Under the pieces are notes generated by a model that was not told where the DNA came from, did not search any database, and saw only the letters and a list, made by a program, of their open reading frames with translations. From Microcoleus sp. FACHB-68 (GTDB lineage Bacteria; Cyanobacteriota; Cyanobacteriia; Cyanobacteriales; Oscillatoriaceae): DNA of 64,000 nucleotides. The position numbers and the translations under genes are program-made. Below, piece by piece: positions 17,741 to 25,763 of the stretch; position 1 is the stretch's first letter, and each line of letters opens with the position of its first letter. The stretch is from the NCBI RefSeq assembly GCF_014695715.1, contig NZ_JACJOT010000006.1, forward strand, positions 744,001-808,000, written 5' to 3'.

Positions 17741-19264
17741 TTACTGACTCGGTAAAAAATGCAAGCCTTGTATAAAACTAATCACTACACTTATAGGCGG
17801 GAGGGTAAATTGCTGGCCTTCCGTTAAAGTGCCGGCAGCAAGATCGACCACTTCAGAGCTGCTCATCCAGCGTTTGCCAAACCCCGCGTTGTGGTGGACA
17901 TCTAATGTGCGATTCCCAGAATTGGTGACGATAGTCAGTGTAGGCGCTTGGAAAAACTTTTCTCGTTTGATCAGCCGTGAAAATGTTTCTACTTTTTTAA
18001 TTTCTTGCAGCTTTCCCATCGCTTGATTGAGGAGATTACTGATTTCTGGGGAGTCGATCATTTGCACTAAATGAACAATTTTTTCTTGATTGATTAGCGC
18101 ATCCTTAAAGGGAAGGATAGCGACATAAGCTGTGGAAAATAATCGCGTATCGTTACTTATCCTAAAGGTTAATGTTGTTCGGCGACCGCTCACTTCTATA
18201 TTGGGAGGGTGGATCATCGCCGGATATTGGTGAGCGATTTGATGGTAGGCAACAGCTAAGGCTAGATGAGCGTCAGGGTTGAGGGGGGCATCAATGATGA
18301 TTTTGACGGTTGGCAGTGTTTGGTTGAAAAACTTTTTAGATTCTTCAGGGGTAAGCCGGTAGATCTGAGAGCGATCACCGTTCTCGCTCATGTCAACCCA
18401 TTCACAGATCAAGCCTTCAGTTTTTAGCCCATAACGTAATACTTCATACAGTTTTGCGCCGGTTAAGGTGGCTCCCGATAAATCGGCTCCCATCCAATCC
18501 ACTTCAATCAAATTTGATTGGCTTAGATCCGAGTAAACTAAACTGGCATTAAGTAAGTTGGCGCTGCTTAAATCTGCCCCTCTTAAGTTCGCTCCGCTCA
18601 ATTTTGCTTCACTTAAATCTGCCCATCTCAGGGTTGCCCCACTTAAATCTGCCCATCTCAAATTAGCTCCACTGAGGTCGGCTCCAATGAGTTTGGCTTG
18701 AGAAAGATTGGCGCGTCTGAGTTCTGCGTTTCTAAGATTAGCTCCACTTAAATCGGCACCCCTTAAATCGGTTTCTCTGAGGGTTGCTCGCTCTAAGTTG
18801 GCTGATTTTAGGGAGGCATTGGTGAGATCCGCTTCGCTCAAGTTTGCTCCACTCAGGTTTGCTTGCCTGAGTTTGGCTTCTCTCAAGCTGGCACCGTTGA
18901 GGTTCGCTTCGCTGAGGTTGGCGCGGCTCAATTCCACCCGAATCAGTTCAGCCCGAATTAAGGCAGCTTGAACGAGCGTAGCATCGCTGAGATCGGCGCG
19001 GATCAGGTTTGCGACGTTGAGATCGGCACCGTTTAGATTGGCCCCGCTGAGATTGGCACCATTGAGTTTGGCGACGTTGAGTTTGGCATGACTTAAATTT
19101 GCTCCACTTAGATTTGCACCCCCTAAATTGGCGATACTCAGGTTGGCCTGACTCAAATTAGCTTCACTTAGATTGACTCGACTCAGGTTGGCTTCACAGA
19201 GGTTAACAGCAGTAAAGTCCCTGACTCCAGATGCGTATTTTTGTAGGAGTTCCTCGGTTTCCAT
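17741..19264 (-). CDS. Pentapeptide-repeat protein (paralog 1 of a tandem pair)
   Basis: A 507-residue protein with the same layout as its downstream neighbour: a pentapeptide beta-helix (residues ~15-270) followed by a ~230-residue domain with YGLKTEGLICEWVDMSENGD, KKFFNQTLPTVKIIIDAPL and a conserved TAYVAILPF strand. The two proteins can be aligned end to end, so they arose by tandem duplication. The C-terminal domain is more diverged than the repeats. They are probably cotranscribed. The function is unknown; the C-terminal domain, not the repeat, is where a specific activity should be looked for. Confidence 0.88.
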   Translation of the reverse strand: METEELLQKYASGVRDFTAVNLCEANLSRVNLSEANLSQANLSIANLGGANLSGANLSHAKLNVAKLNGANLSGANLNGADLNVANLIRADLSDATLVQAALIRAELIRVELSRANLSEANLNGASLREAKLRQANLSGANLSEADLTNASLKSANLERATLRETDLRGADLSGANLRNAELRRANLSQAKLIGADLSGANLRWADLSGATLRWADLSEAKLSGANLRGADLSSANLLNASLVYSDLSQSNLIEVDWMGADLSGATLTGAKLYEVLRYGLKTEGLICEWVDMSENGDRSQIYRLTPEESKKFFNQTLPTVKIIIDAPLNPDAHLALAVAYHQIAHQYPAMIHPPNIEVSGRRTTLTFRISNDTRLFSTAYVAILPFKDALINQEKIVHLVQMIDSPEISNLLNQAMGKLQEIKKVETFSRLIKREKFFQAPTLTIVTNSGNRTLDVHHNAGFGKRWMSSSEVVDLAAGTLTEGQQFTLPPISVVISFIQGLHFLPSQ

Positions 19265-19897
19265 CGGGGTTCCCTGTTCAACATCCCGACTTTACAGTCA
19301 TAGGACTGGGCATTACCATGCTAGCGTTTAGGCTCAAAATTAAGCTCACTCGCTTGCCGCAGGTAATCAATGAATATTGGTATTGTCGGGCTAGGGCTGA
19401 TCGGTGGCAAGGAGCGGGTTTAAAGAAGTAGGCGTGCGCCACCCTGTTTTGGAGAACTTTAGTCGCCAAAAAACCTGCCTGCCGGCGATGAGACATGAAA
19501 TTGTAGATGACGCTGATGTTGCGCTGACCCTAATGGCAGCAGATAGAATGTGTATTGGTTTACACGGCGCTATCTGCGATTGTACCAATGGTTGTACCAC
19601 TGATCCCCTATGTTTCCCCGCAGTTGTTTTCACTCCTGTGCTTCCAGCTGGTAGCCACGGTGTAACAGAACCGCCCGAAGAACTGTAACTGAGATGTGGC
19701 TTGGCTTTTTTGCTGGCCGGCAATTGGGGCTGCTGGTTTATTTGCTGCTGCGATGAGTGAGACCGATCGGGCTTGGCTAATATAGCATACATTTATTTTG
19801 CTTTATCTATGTCGCCGGCATTTGGGAAGCTAAAGGGTAAGATGTAAATTTTCTGCTTGAGCTTTTATTTGTTGAGCGCCATTTTTTATGAATTTTA
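19265..19897. other. Intergenic region with no supported gene
   Basis: A 633-bp spacer upstream of the pentapeptide pair. Two overlapping frames exist on opposite strands (19404-19688 plus, GTG start; 19391-19792 minus). Neither has a recognisable domain, and the minus-strand product is Ser/Thr/Gln-rich low complexity. I see no RNA gene. Confidence 0.35.
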
Positions 19898-20410
19898 TCA
19901 AGTGCCGGCTCCTTTATCGCCAACGGACATAATTTTATTTTTTGATTTGCTCCAATCACGCAGCAAATATAAAAAGATCGCTACATTCACAAGAAACACG
20001 GTGAGCTTGAGTGTGGAAAAGCCTTGGCTTAACTCAAAAATTTCTGGCGGGATACTAATGCCAACTAATCCCATAACTAATATGCTTGCCCAAGCTTTAT
20101 GCTGCCACAAACCAATGGCTTCAATCACCGTTACACCTGAATAAATGGCTGCTGCTATTCCACTAAACTTTAAGGTTTGCGGCGTTAAATTTAAAATTTT
20201 ATGTAAAAACAGTTTGATAATTTCTTGTTTGCCGGTTAGAATATAACAATTAGAATATTCTGCTAACTGTTGATGATTTTTTACGGCTAGCAATAAAGCA
20301 ATAGCAGTCACAGCCAGCAAGGAAGCGCTGAAAGCTTTATAACAAACTATCGCAATTAAACCTGCTGAACGCTTGTGATCTTGGTTCACGGGATTCGTTG
20401 CCGGCCTCAT
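19898..20410 (-). CDS. DUF2127 family membrane protein
   Basis: A 170-residue protein with four predicted membrane helices: residues ~17-40 (GLIAIVCYKAFSASLLAVTA), ~80-100, ~108-128 (WASILVMGLVGISIPPEIFE) and ~137-155 (LTVFLVNVAIFLYLL). The order and the PPEIFEL segment fit DUF2127. The ATG at 20410 is chosen over the adjacent TTG at 20413. Function unknown; no operon partner. Confidence 0.8.
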   Translation of the reverse strand: MRPATNPVNQDHKRSAGLIAIVCYKAFSASLLAVTAIALLLAVKNHQQLAEYSNCYILTGKQEIIKLFLHKILNLTPQTLKFSGIAAAIYSGVTVIEAIGLWQHKAWASILVMGLVGISIPPEIFELSQGFSTLKLTVFLVNVAIFLYLLRDWSKSKNKIMSVGDKGAGT

Positions 20411-20490
20411 CAATAAATTAATTCTATCAATAATATTTTAGTTCAAAAAGATGCTTTCTTTGAAGATAGCCGACAAACTTTGTAGTATTG

Positions 20491-20739
20491 CTAAAATTGA
20501 GAGAACACCCAGGCAATAACTTTACTTTGATTCATCTTACGAGTGCGCTGTAAAGCTTATTCTAACAAGGAAATAGCTAATCCTGGCCATAGTTGAGACT
20601 CAGTAATGCGTTTACTTCCACTATCAGCAATGGCAAACGCGATTATTTGGATATTTTGCACATCAACAACCCGGTATTCAGCAACTTTTAAATTTTCATA
20701 CAAAAAAAGGCCCAGAATTTTATCAGTTGCAAAAAAAAT
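20491..20739 (-). pseudogene. Remnant of an Uma2 family (DUF820) endonuclease gene
   Basis: Reading the minus strand from about 20739 to the TAG at 20491-20493 gives a continuous relic of the C-terminal third of an Uma2 protein: KVAEYRVVDVQNIQIIAF, then AIADSGSKRITESQLWPGL, then ISLLE, a TAA stop at 20557-20559, and the helical tail ALQRTRKMNQSKVIAWVF. Upstream of about 20739 the frame has further stops and no homology. The AEY-x-VVDV motif is the family's nuclease-core strand. The N-terminal two thirds are missing. An intact relative lies at 49.3-49.9 kb. Confidence 0.75.
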
Positions 20740-20890
20740 TTATTTTGGTCAATTATTAAGAGCCTAAGTTTGCCAATCAGCTTTTTAACCGGAGTGAGGC
20801 TGTATCACGTATTGGAAAGCCATCACAGGCAAGACTTCGTAAAAAAGTTTGTATTGGCAAAATGTCACAAATTTCCAAAAGCCTTATATT

Positions 20891-22273
20891 TTACACTTTA
20901 CAAGTATCGAGGCGAGAGAAGATGGCCGGCGACATACCACGAAGAGACAGAAGAGACAAACGTGCTAAAATAATTTTTCTCAGCTTTCCTTTCCTTGTTA
21001 CAAAAGCGGGGAAGTGGCCTTGTTGTGGGTTGGTATTAAATTGTAGCTCGTCATAATTCTGCCAGGAGTTGTTCACACGCCACCCCACTCCCTCTCCAAA
21101 CGCTTCCCAAATTTTTTTATCGTACTCTTTAGTTCCACCTAGAGATTGATAAATGCGCTTCTGCACAGAAAAGCCGAATTGTCCTTTACTGTATTTTACC
21201 CAAAGCTGGTCTATCGTGCGGAGGTCAGTACAGGGAAAATTATCGATGTCTTCAACTCTCAGCAAGCCTTCTTTTTTTCCGGTGACAGCTTTCGCCATCA
21301 CTTGTGCTGTTTCTTTATCGGCTTCTTTCCAGTTCCCAGCTTTTAAGTAATCCCGCAGTTGGCAATAATCTATACCTTTTTCTGAAGGGAGATCATCAGT
21401 GTCTGATTGAAATAATTTCACACCCTCCCGCTCTGAAGGGAGATTACCAGTGTCTGATTGAAATAATTTCAACCATTCCTGCACTGACTGAGGGCGATTT
21501 TCTGCCTCTAGCGCCATCCCTCCCAAAATTGCTTGATTCACCGGCTCACTAATTGTCTGATTGAAATGTGCCGGTGGCTGTAACGAATCCCTAATAATTC
21601 TGTTAAAAGCAAAAGGCGGCACCCGCCCCGTCAGCAAGTAATAAAGCGTTGCTGCTAAGGCATAAACATCGGTAAACTCACCCCGCCTTGCTTGGTCGTC
21701 ATACTGCTCAATGGGTGCATAACCTGCGGTAAGTAAGACAGTATGAGTCTGAGTCAAATCGGGAATAAACTCTCTGGCTAGGCCAAAATCAATCAGAACG
21801 GCTTCGGAACGATGAGAACACACCATAATATTTTGTGGTTTCACATCCCGGTGCAGCAAACCTTTATCGTGGACAATTGTTAGTGCTTCACCAATTTGCT
21901 GGATATATTGCAAGGCTTCCATTTCTGCCAAAACACCACAAGTTTTGACACGTCGAGATAAATCTTCCCCCTCGATATATTCCATTGCAATGCAGGGAAG
22001 CGACTCGTGATGGAAGACATTTTCAATCTGGACAATGTGAGGGTGCCGACATACAGCTAGCCGCAGCGCCTCATCCCGAAAGTCGTGTTTATATTTGTCT
22101 CGGAAATCAGCGAAATCTGGGTTATCCATCACCTCATCTTTTAGCGTTTTAATGACAACCCGCTTACCCTGTCTGTCTTTGGCGAGATAGGTGATGCCAA
22201 AACCACCCTCCCCTAGTTTCTTTTCAATAACGTAGCGATTGCCATATAACTGGTGCCCAGGATGCCAAACCAT
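20891..22273 (-). CDS. Serine/threonine protein kinase with C-terminal GUN4 domain
   Basis: A 460-residue kinase. Residues ~10-270 are an Hanks-type kinase: P-loop LGEGGFGITYLA, VVIKTL lysine, HRDVKPQN catalytic loop, DFGLA, and APIEQYDD in place of APE. A short linker contains a tandem 17-residue repeat built on LFQSDT-x-x-LPSE. Residues ~305-460 form a GUN4 domain (DYCQLRDYLKAGNWKEAD; W-x-K-YSKGQFGFSVQ), a fold that binds porphyrins in chlorophyll synthesis regulators. The normal ending FSRLDTCKV is present, but about 25 unusual residues (RKGKLRKIILARLS and on) precede it. No transmembrane helix. It follows the DUF350 gene by 96 bp on the same strand. Confidence 0.92.
   Translation of the reverse strand: MVWHPGHQLYGNRYVIEKKLGEGGFGITYLAKDRQGKRVVIKTLKDEVMDNPDFADFRDKYKHDFRDEALRLAVCRHPHIVQIENVFHHESLPCIAMEYIEGEDLSRRVKTCGVLAEMEALQYIQQIGEALTIVHDKGLLHRDVKPQNIMVCSHRSEAVLIDFGLAREFIPDLTQTHTVLLTAGYAPIEQYDDQARRGEFTDVYALAATLYYLLTGRVPPFAFNRIIRDSLQPPAHFNQTISEPVNQAILGGMALEAENRPQSVQEWLKLFQSDTGNLPSEREGVKLFQSDTDDLPSEKGIDYCQLRDYLKAGNWKEADKETAQVMAKAVTGKKEGLLRVEDIDNFPCTDLRTIDQLWVKYSKGQFGFSVQKRIYQSLGGTKEYDKKIWEAFGEGVGWRVNNSWQNYDELQFNTNPQQGHFPAFVTRKGKLRKIILARLSLLSLRGMSPAIFSRLDTCKV
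21369..21470 (-). repeat. In-frame tandem duplication of about 51 bp in the kinase linker
   Basis: TCTGATTGAAATAATTTCA occurs at about 21402-21420 and 21452-21470, each preceded by a GAAGGGAGATYAYCAGTG segment. The period is about 50-51 nt, and the protein repeat LFQSDTGNLPSE / LFQSDTDDLPSE shows that reading frame is kept. It lengthens the linker between the kinase and GUN4 domains by 17 residues. Confidence 0.8.
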
Positions 22274-22369
22274 AAGAGAAGATTTCTCGATAACTGCATT
22301 AATTTTCGCATATTGGTTTAAAGGGCATTACTTACGCTTCCAAAACCTTATTGGCTTGCAGAGGCTGCC

Positions 22370-23236
22370 TCAAAATGCCCAAGCAATTAGAAAAGAAGCC
22401 GCAATATAAGCAAACGCTTCAATTAAACCGGCTCCTAAATTTGGCACCTCTTGATTCACAATTTCATCAGATATTTTTACCCCTGGGACTAATATCAAAT
22501 CAGCTAACCAGCGAATGGCAATCAGGGAAAGTAAGCAAAATACTAAAATTAATCCATACTGACTAAAACTGACAACCCAGCCTTCAAACTCTGGGGAAAA
22601 TGCCACCCGAACAATATTGCCGGTGGCAATTAATAAGCCGGCAAGTGCGACTCCTGCGGCGGGGTTATTGCGTTTTTCGATTTCTCCAAACACATCGTAT
22701 TTTGTGACGATTGGGTAAACAACACTTACCAAAACCAATACTGCTAAACCCATTAACCAGCAAACAAAACCAACCAGCCAACTGCCGCTATCTCCTGCCA
22801 GCGCAGCGTTAAGAATTAGCCCATTTGCAATGTGACTGCCGGCTTCTACAGCAGCAGCCCCAACATTCCGTTCTTGGATAATTTCACGCACACAATCAAA
22901 TCGACGCAAAATTAAGCGATCAGCAGCCCAAGCGCCCGCCAGCATCAACAAAATAACCGTCGCACCATAGGATGCTAAATTCAATAATTTGTCTTGCCAA
23001 GCTACTAAGTTTTTGTCTAAGGCACCCCCCAATGCGAGAACGATACCGAGATAGTAACCCACTAAGGCAATGGCAACGGCTGGATTATCTTTAACAAACA
23101 GTTCCAGATTTAATTGGATTCGCCGGAATAGCTTTTGGTAAGCAAATTGCCCTAGCCAAAACACGGTAAAACCCACAGCTAATTCCAGAATAATTAGCCC
23201 TGATTGATTGAGTCTATCCATCATCCATTGGTTCAT
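22370..23236 (-). CDS. DUF350 family membrane protein (duplicated)
   Basis: A 288-residue integral membrane protein with about eight helices in two DUF350-like halves. Each half carries a charged motif in a membrane context: VKDNPAVAIALVGYYLG (~residues 48-64) and IEKRNNPAAGVALAGLL (~184-200). DUF350 proteins such as YjfL occur next to PspA-, polyamine- and ATP-grasp-type genes in many bacteria, but their activity is unknown. Its ATG overlaps the stop of the FemAB-like gene (ATGA, 23233-23236), so the two are translationally coupled. It is the last gene of the four-gene cassette. Confidence 0.88.
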   Translation of the reverse strand: MNQWMMDRLNQSGLIILELAVGFTVFWLGQFAYQKLFRRIQLNLELFVKDNPAVAIALVGYYLGIVLALGGALDKNLVAWQDKLLNLASYGATVILLMLAGAWAADRLILRRFDCVREIIQERNVGAAAVEAGSHIANGLILNAALAGDSGSWLVGFVCWLMGLAVLVLVSVVYPIVTKYDVFGEIEKRNNPAAGVALAGLLIATGNIVRVAFSPEFEGWVVSFSQYGLILVFCLLSLIAIRWLADLILVPGVKISDEIVNQEVPNLGAGLIEAFAYIAASFLIAWAF

Positions 23237-24297
23237 TTGCTATCTCCTTCGAGGTTGCGTAGCAGACTAATCAGCGTATCGGCTAGGCGCTCATAAAAAA
23301 AGTAATCATGAGCGCCAATTGTCGTCACCGGCACTCCCCCAAATTGACTTTTAAACTTAGAAAAATTCGCATAAGCATGATTCGGTTCGCGACTGAACCC
23401 ATAAAAATCATAAACAGTGCAACCCCGTGCTTTTGCTTGTTGCATCGCAGCCCAATGTAGAGCGTAGGTTGCCATCATTTGCCGGTGTTCAAAACTGCGC
23501 CCACCATAAAGATATGTGGCGCGATTTCCCCAATATACAACTAAGATTGCTGCTAATACTTTTCCTCGCCAAGTTGCTAAGCCAATTTCTGCCATATTAG
23601 CGGCAAATAAACTTTGACAAAGGTTAATAAAAAATCCGTAAGGTTCGCCAAAAAATTGCTGTCGCTGAACTGTTTCCCAAAAAATATCGTAAAATAATGG
23701 AATTGCTTGTGAGTTAGTGGTAAATTCAGTTGCCACACCATGCCGGTTACTCAGTCGCAAATTGTAACGACCTTTGGGTTTCATCGCTGCTAAGATTTCT
23801 GCCTCATTTGGGCGCAAATCGATGAGGAGAGTTTCAGAAGGTAGTAAATCTGCCGGTGCCCTGACAAACCCTTCAAAACAAGCCGGTTTTTCAGTCCATA
23901 TCGGTTCAATCCGCAGGGCAATTGCACCCACTTCTTTTGCTAAGTTAGCGGCTGTTTCTTTGAGTAGTTGTATTCCTTCATCCGCATAAGCCGGTGGAAG
24001 TATTGGGCCACCGGCAGCGATTAATAAATTTGCTTGGCTTGAATGGGGATAGTAATAGAAAATGCACCCACCCACTAAGCTTTTATCTAAAAATAAACCG
24101 TAACGAAAGGTTTTGTACCCTTCGAGTTCCTTGAAATCCGCCCATGCCCAAGACTGCATAAAACAGCCTGCCGGCAGAGCTTTAACGAGACTATCCCACA
24201 AATCGCGTTCTGCTAAATTTAGTTGCCTGATTCTTAATGATATCTTCTTTTTGACAATAAGATTTTGTTCAGGTGAACCTGTTAGCTCATTCATCAT
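23233..24297 (-). CDS. FemAB/FemX-like GNAT-fold aminoacyltransferase
   Basis: A 354-residue protein of the FemAB superfamily, whose best-known members add amino acids from aminoacyl-tRNA to peptidoglycan stem peptides. Visible family features are LPAGCFMQSWAWADFKELEGYKTFRYG near the N-terminus, the MKPKGRYNLRLSNRHGV helix, and the second-GNAT end YDFYGFSREPNHAYANFSKFKSQFGG. The gene's longer frame starts at TTG 24345, but two ATGs at 24297 and 24294 begin inside the end of the upstream gene and are preferred. That gives an 11-bp overlap with the spermidine-synthase-like gene. Cyanobacteria lack classical Fem bridges, so the acceptor here may be another amine or lipid. Confidence 0.85.
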   Translation of the reverse strand: MMNELTGSPEQNLIVKKKISLRIRQLNLAERDLWDSLVKALPAGCFMQSWAWADFKELEGYKTFRYGLFLDKSLVGGCIFYYYPHSSQANLLIAAGGPILPPAYADEGIQLLKETAANLAKEVGAIALRIEPIWTEKPACFEGFVRAPADLLPSETLLIDLRPNEAEILAAMKPKGRYNLRLSNRHGVATEFTTNSQAIPLFYDIFWETVQRQQFFGEPYGFFINLCQSLFAANMAEIGLATWRGKVLAAILVVYWGNRATYLYGGRSFEHRQMMATYALHWAAMQQAKARGCTVYDFYGFSREPNHAYANFSKFKSQFGGVPVTTIGAHDYFFYERLADTLISLLRNLEGDSK

Positions 24298-25756
24298 TGC
24301 TGCTATCCGATGGGTTAAAAATGTTATAAAGCCAGCCTCCTCCAATTCCTATCATAACTAACCCCACAATCTTAAGTTCCCAGTTAATGTAGCCGTCTGT
24401 ATAATAGACGCTAGTACCCGAAGAATATCCACTACTCGTTCCTGAAGAATATCCTTTGGCAAATACTGCATCTGGCGTCAGTAGGTTTGCCATTAACAGC
24501 GTGACTGATAGCATCATTAAAAATTCAGCGGTTTTGGGAGGAAGGTTTACAATGGGCTGGCCGGCACGAATTTTTTCAGCTAATTGTTTGAGTTCACCTG
24601 CAATCTTTGGCGGAAGTTCCTGAGAACGCTCTAACAGAGTATTTAATAGACGCGAAAGATCGATTTCTCCTAACAGATGCCTGAGATAAGCTAACCCTTC
24701 TCTTGTCATTTTAGGGCTGTGATAGCGATGCTGCACCGGCAGCAATTTAGTAATATTTGGTTGAGCATCAGGTGAAGCAGAAGATTCATACATTTGCTCT
24801 AGCCATGCCTGCGCCATTGATTCCAGCTTGAGCAAATCACGAGAACCTAATATCGCCGTCCCAGATTCCTGAATCTCTAGAAAATCTACTGTGGTGCCGG
24901 CATTCTCTTTCTCTCCCAATTCAAACGAAGGATTAAGCAAATAATAAAATAGCTGGGGACACTCCAGTGTATGAATCGTCACATCATGGCGACTCCTAGT
25001 AATTTCCTCTGAAAATACAAAAGTTTGAAATAACTTTTCGTGAGTTATTGTCTGTAAATCTTCAGGAAATACGATAACTTCTATCTCAGACCGAAGAATT
25101 TGTGCCTGAGAACCCAAAAAAAAGCCCCAGTTTCCATAGCCATGACGGTGAAAAGAAGGAATCTCTAATTGTAATGGCTTGGCTTTCAATCCAGCAGATA
25201 ATAAAGTTTGATACAAACACCAAAAACCGTTTGAGCGATTTTCAGGGGAAACCCCGTTGGTGCTGATAGTTCCCCCTGGCATGAGAACCCGATTGATTTG
25301 TTGAAACCATTCCCGACTGTAGATAGTTGTATCTTCTGGACAAGTCGGATAAGTAAAATCGCAAATGATAGCGTGATAGGAATTATCTGCAACCGTCGAG
25401 ACAAACTCTAAGGCTTCTTGACTGTAAACTGTTACACGCTCATTTTCTAAGCTGCCGGCATTGTAAGGCTTAAAAGCCGTGGTGCCGAGTTCTAAAACTT
25501 CCGGATTGCAATCCACTAAATCTATATGGCTGACTTGCGAAAACCGTAAGACATCCCGTGCGGCTAATCCATCCCCGCCGCCACAGATGAGAACACGCAG
25601 ATCGTTTTCTGGGAATCTTTGAAGGGCTAAAGAAACCGTTGGAATAACCAAATACTCGTGATAAAGTGCCTCATCAGCCGTATCAAACTGCAAATCGCCA
25701 TTGATATAGAAAGCGAGGCCGTTCGCGTGATGTTCAATAAATAGGGAAGTTGCCAT
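24287..25756 (-). CDS. Spermidine-synthase-like methyltransferase-fold protein with C-terminal membrane tail
   Basis: A 489-residue protein. Residues ~1-250 resemble aminopropyltransferases: QFDTADEALYHEYL gate region and LICGGGDGLAARDVLR for decarboxylated-AdoMet binding. The loop that reads D-S-S/T-D-P in spermidine synthases is here CDFTYP, keeping the first Asp but replacing the second by Tyr. Residues ~250-400 are helical without a known family. The last ~90 residues carry a hydrophobic segment (LMMLSVTLLMANLL), a Gly/Ser/Tyr-rich linker and a membrane helix (IVGLVMIGIGGGWLY). It is 7 bp downstream of the DUF4178 gene and overlaps the FemAB-like gene. True spermidine synthesis is doubtful. 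Confidence 0.85.
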   Translation of the reverse strand: MATSLFIEHHANGLAFYINGDLQFDTADEALYHEYLVIPTVSLALQRFPENDLRVLICGGGDGLAARDVLRFSQVSHIDLVDCNPEVLELGTTAFKPYNAGSLENERVTVYSQEALEFVSTVADNSYHAIICDFTYPTCPEDTTIYSREWFQQINRVLMPGGTISTNGVSPENRSNGFWCLYQTLLSAGLKAKPLQLEIPSFHRHGYGNWGFFLGSQAQILRSEIEVIVFPEDLQTITHEKLFQTFVFSEEITRSRHDVTIHTLECPQLFYYLLNPSFELGEKENAGTTVDFLEIQESGTAILGSRDLLKLESMAQAWLEQMYESSASPDAQPNITKLLPVQHRYHSPKMTREGLAYLRHLLGEIDLSRLLNTLLERSQELPPKIAGELKQLAEKIRAGQPIVNLPPKTAEFLMMLSVTLLMANLLTPDAVFAKGYSSGTSSGYSSGTSVYYTDGYINWELKIVGLVMIGIGGGWLYNIFNPSDSSNDE

Positions 25757-25763
25757 CTGTTGA

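Noticed and set aside
19391-19792. Overlapping frames on both strands in the spacer before the pentapeptide genes
   Set aside because: Neither product shows a domain; the minus one is Ser/Thr/Gln-rich, the plus one begins with GTG and ends without context support.
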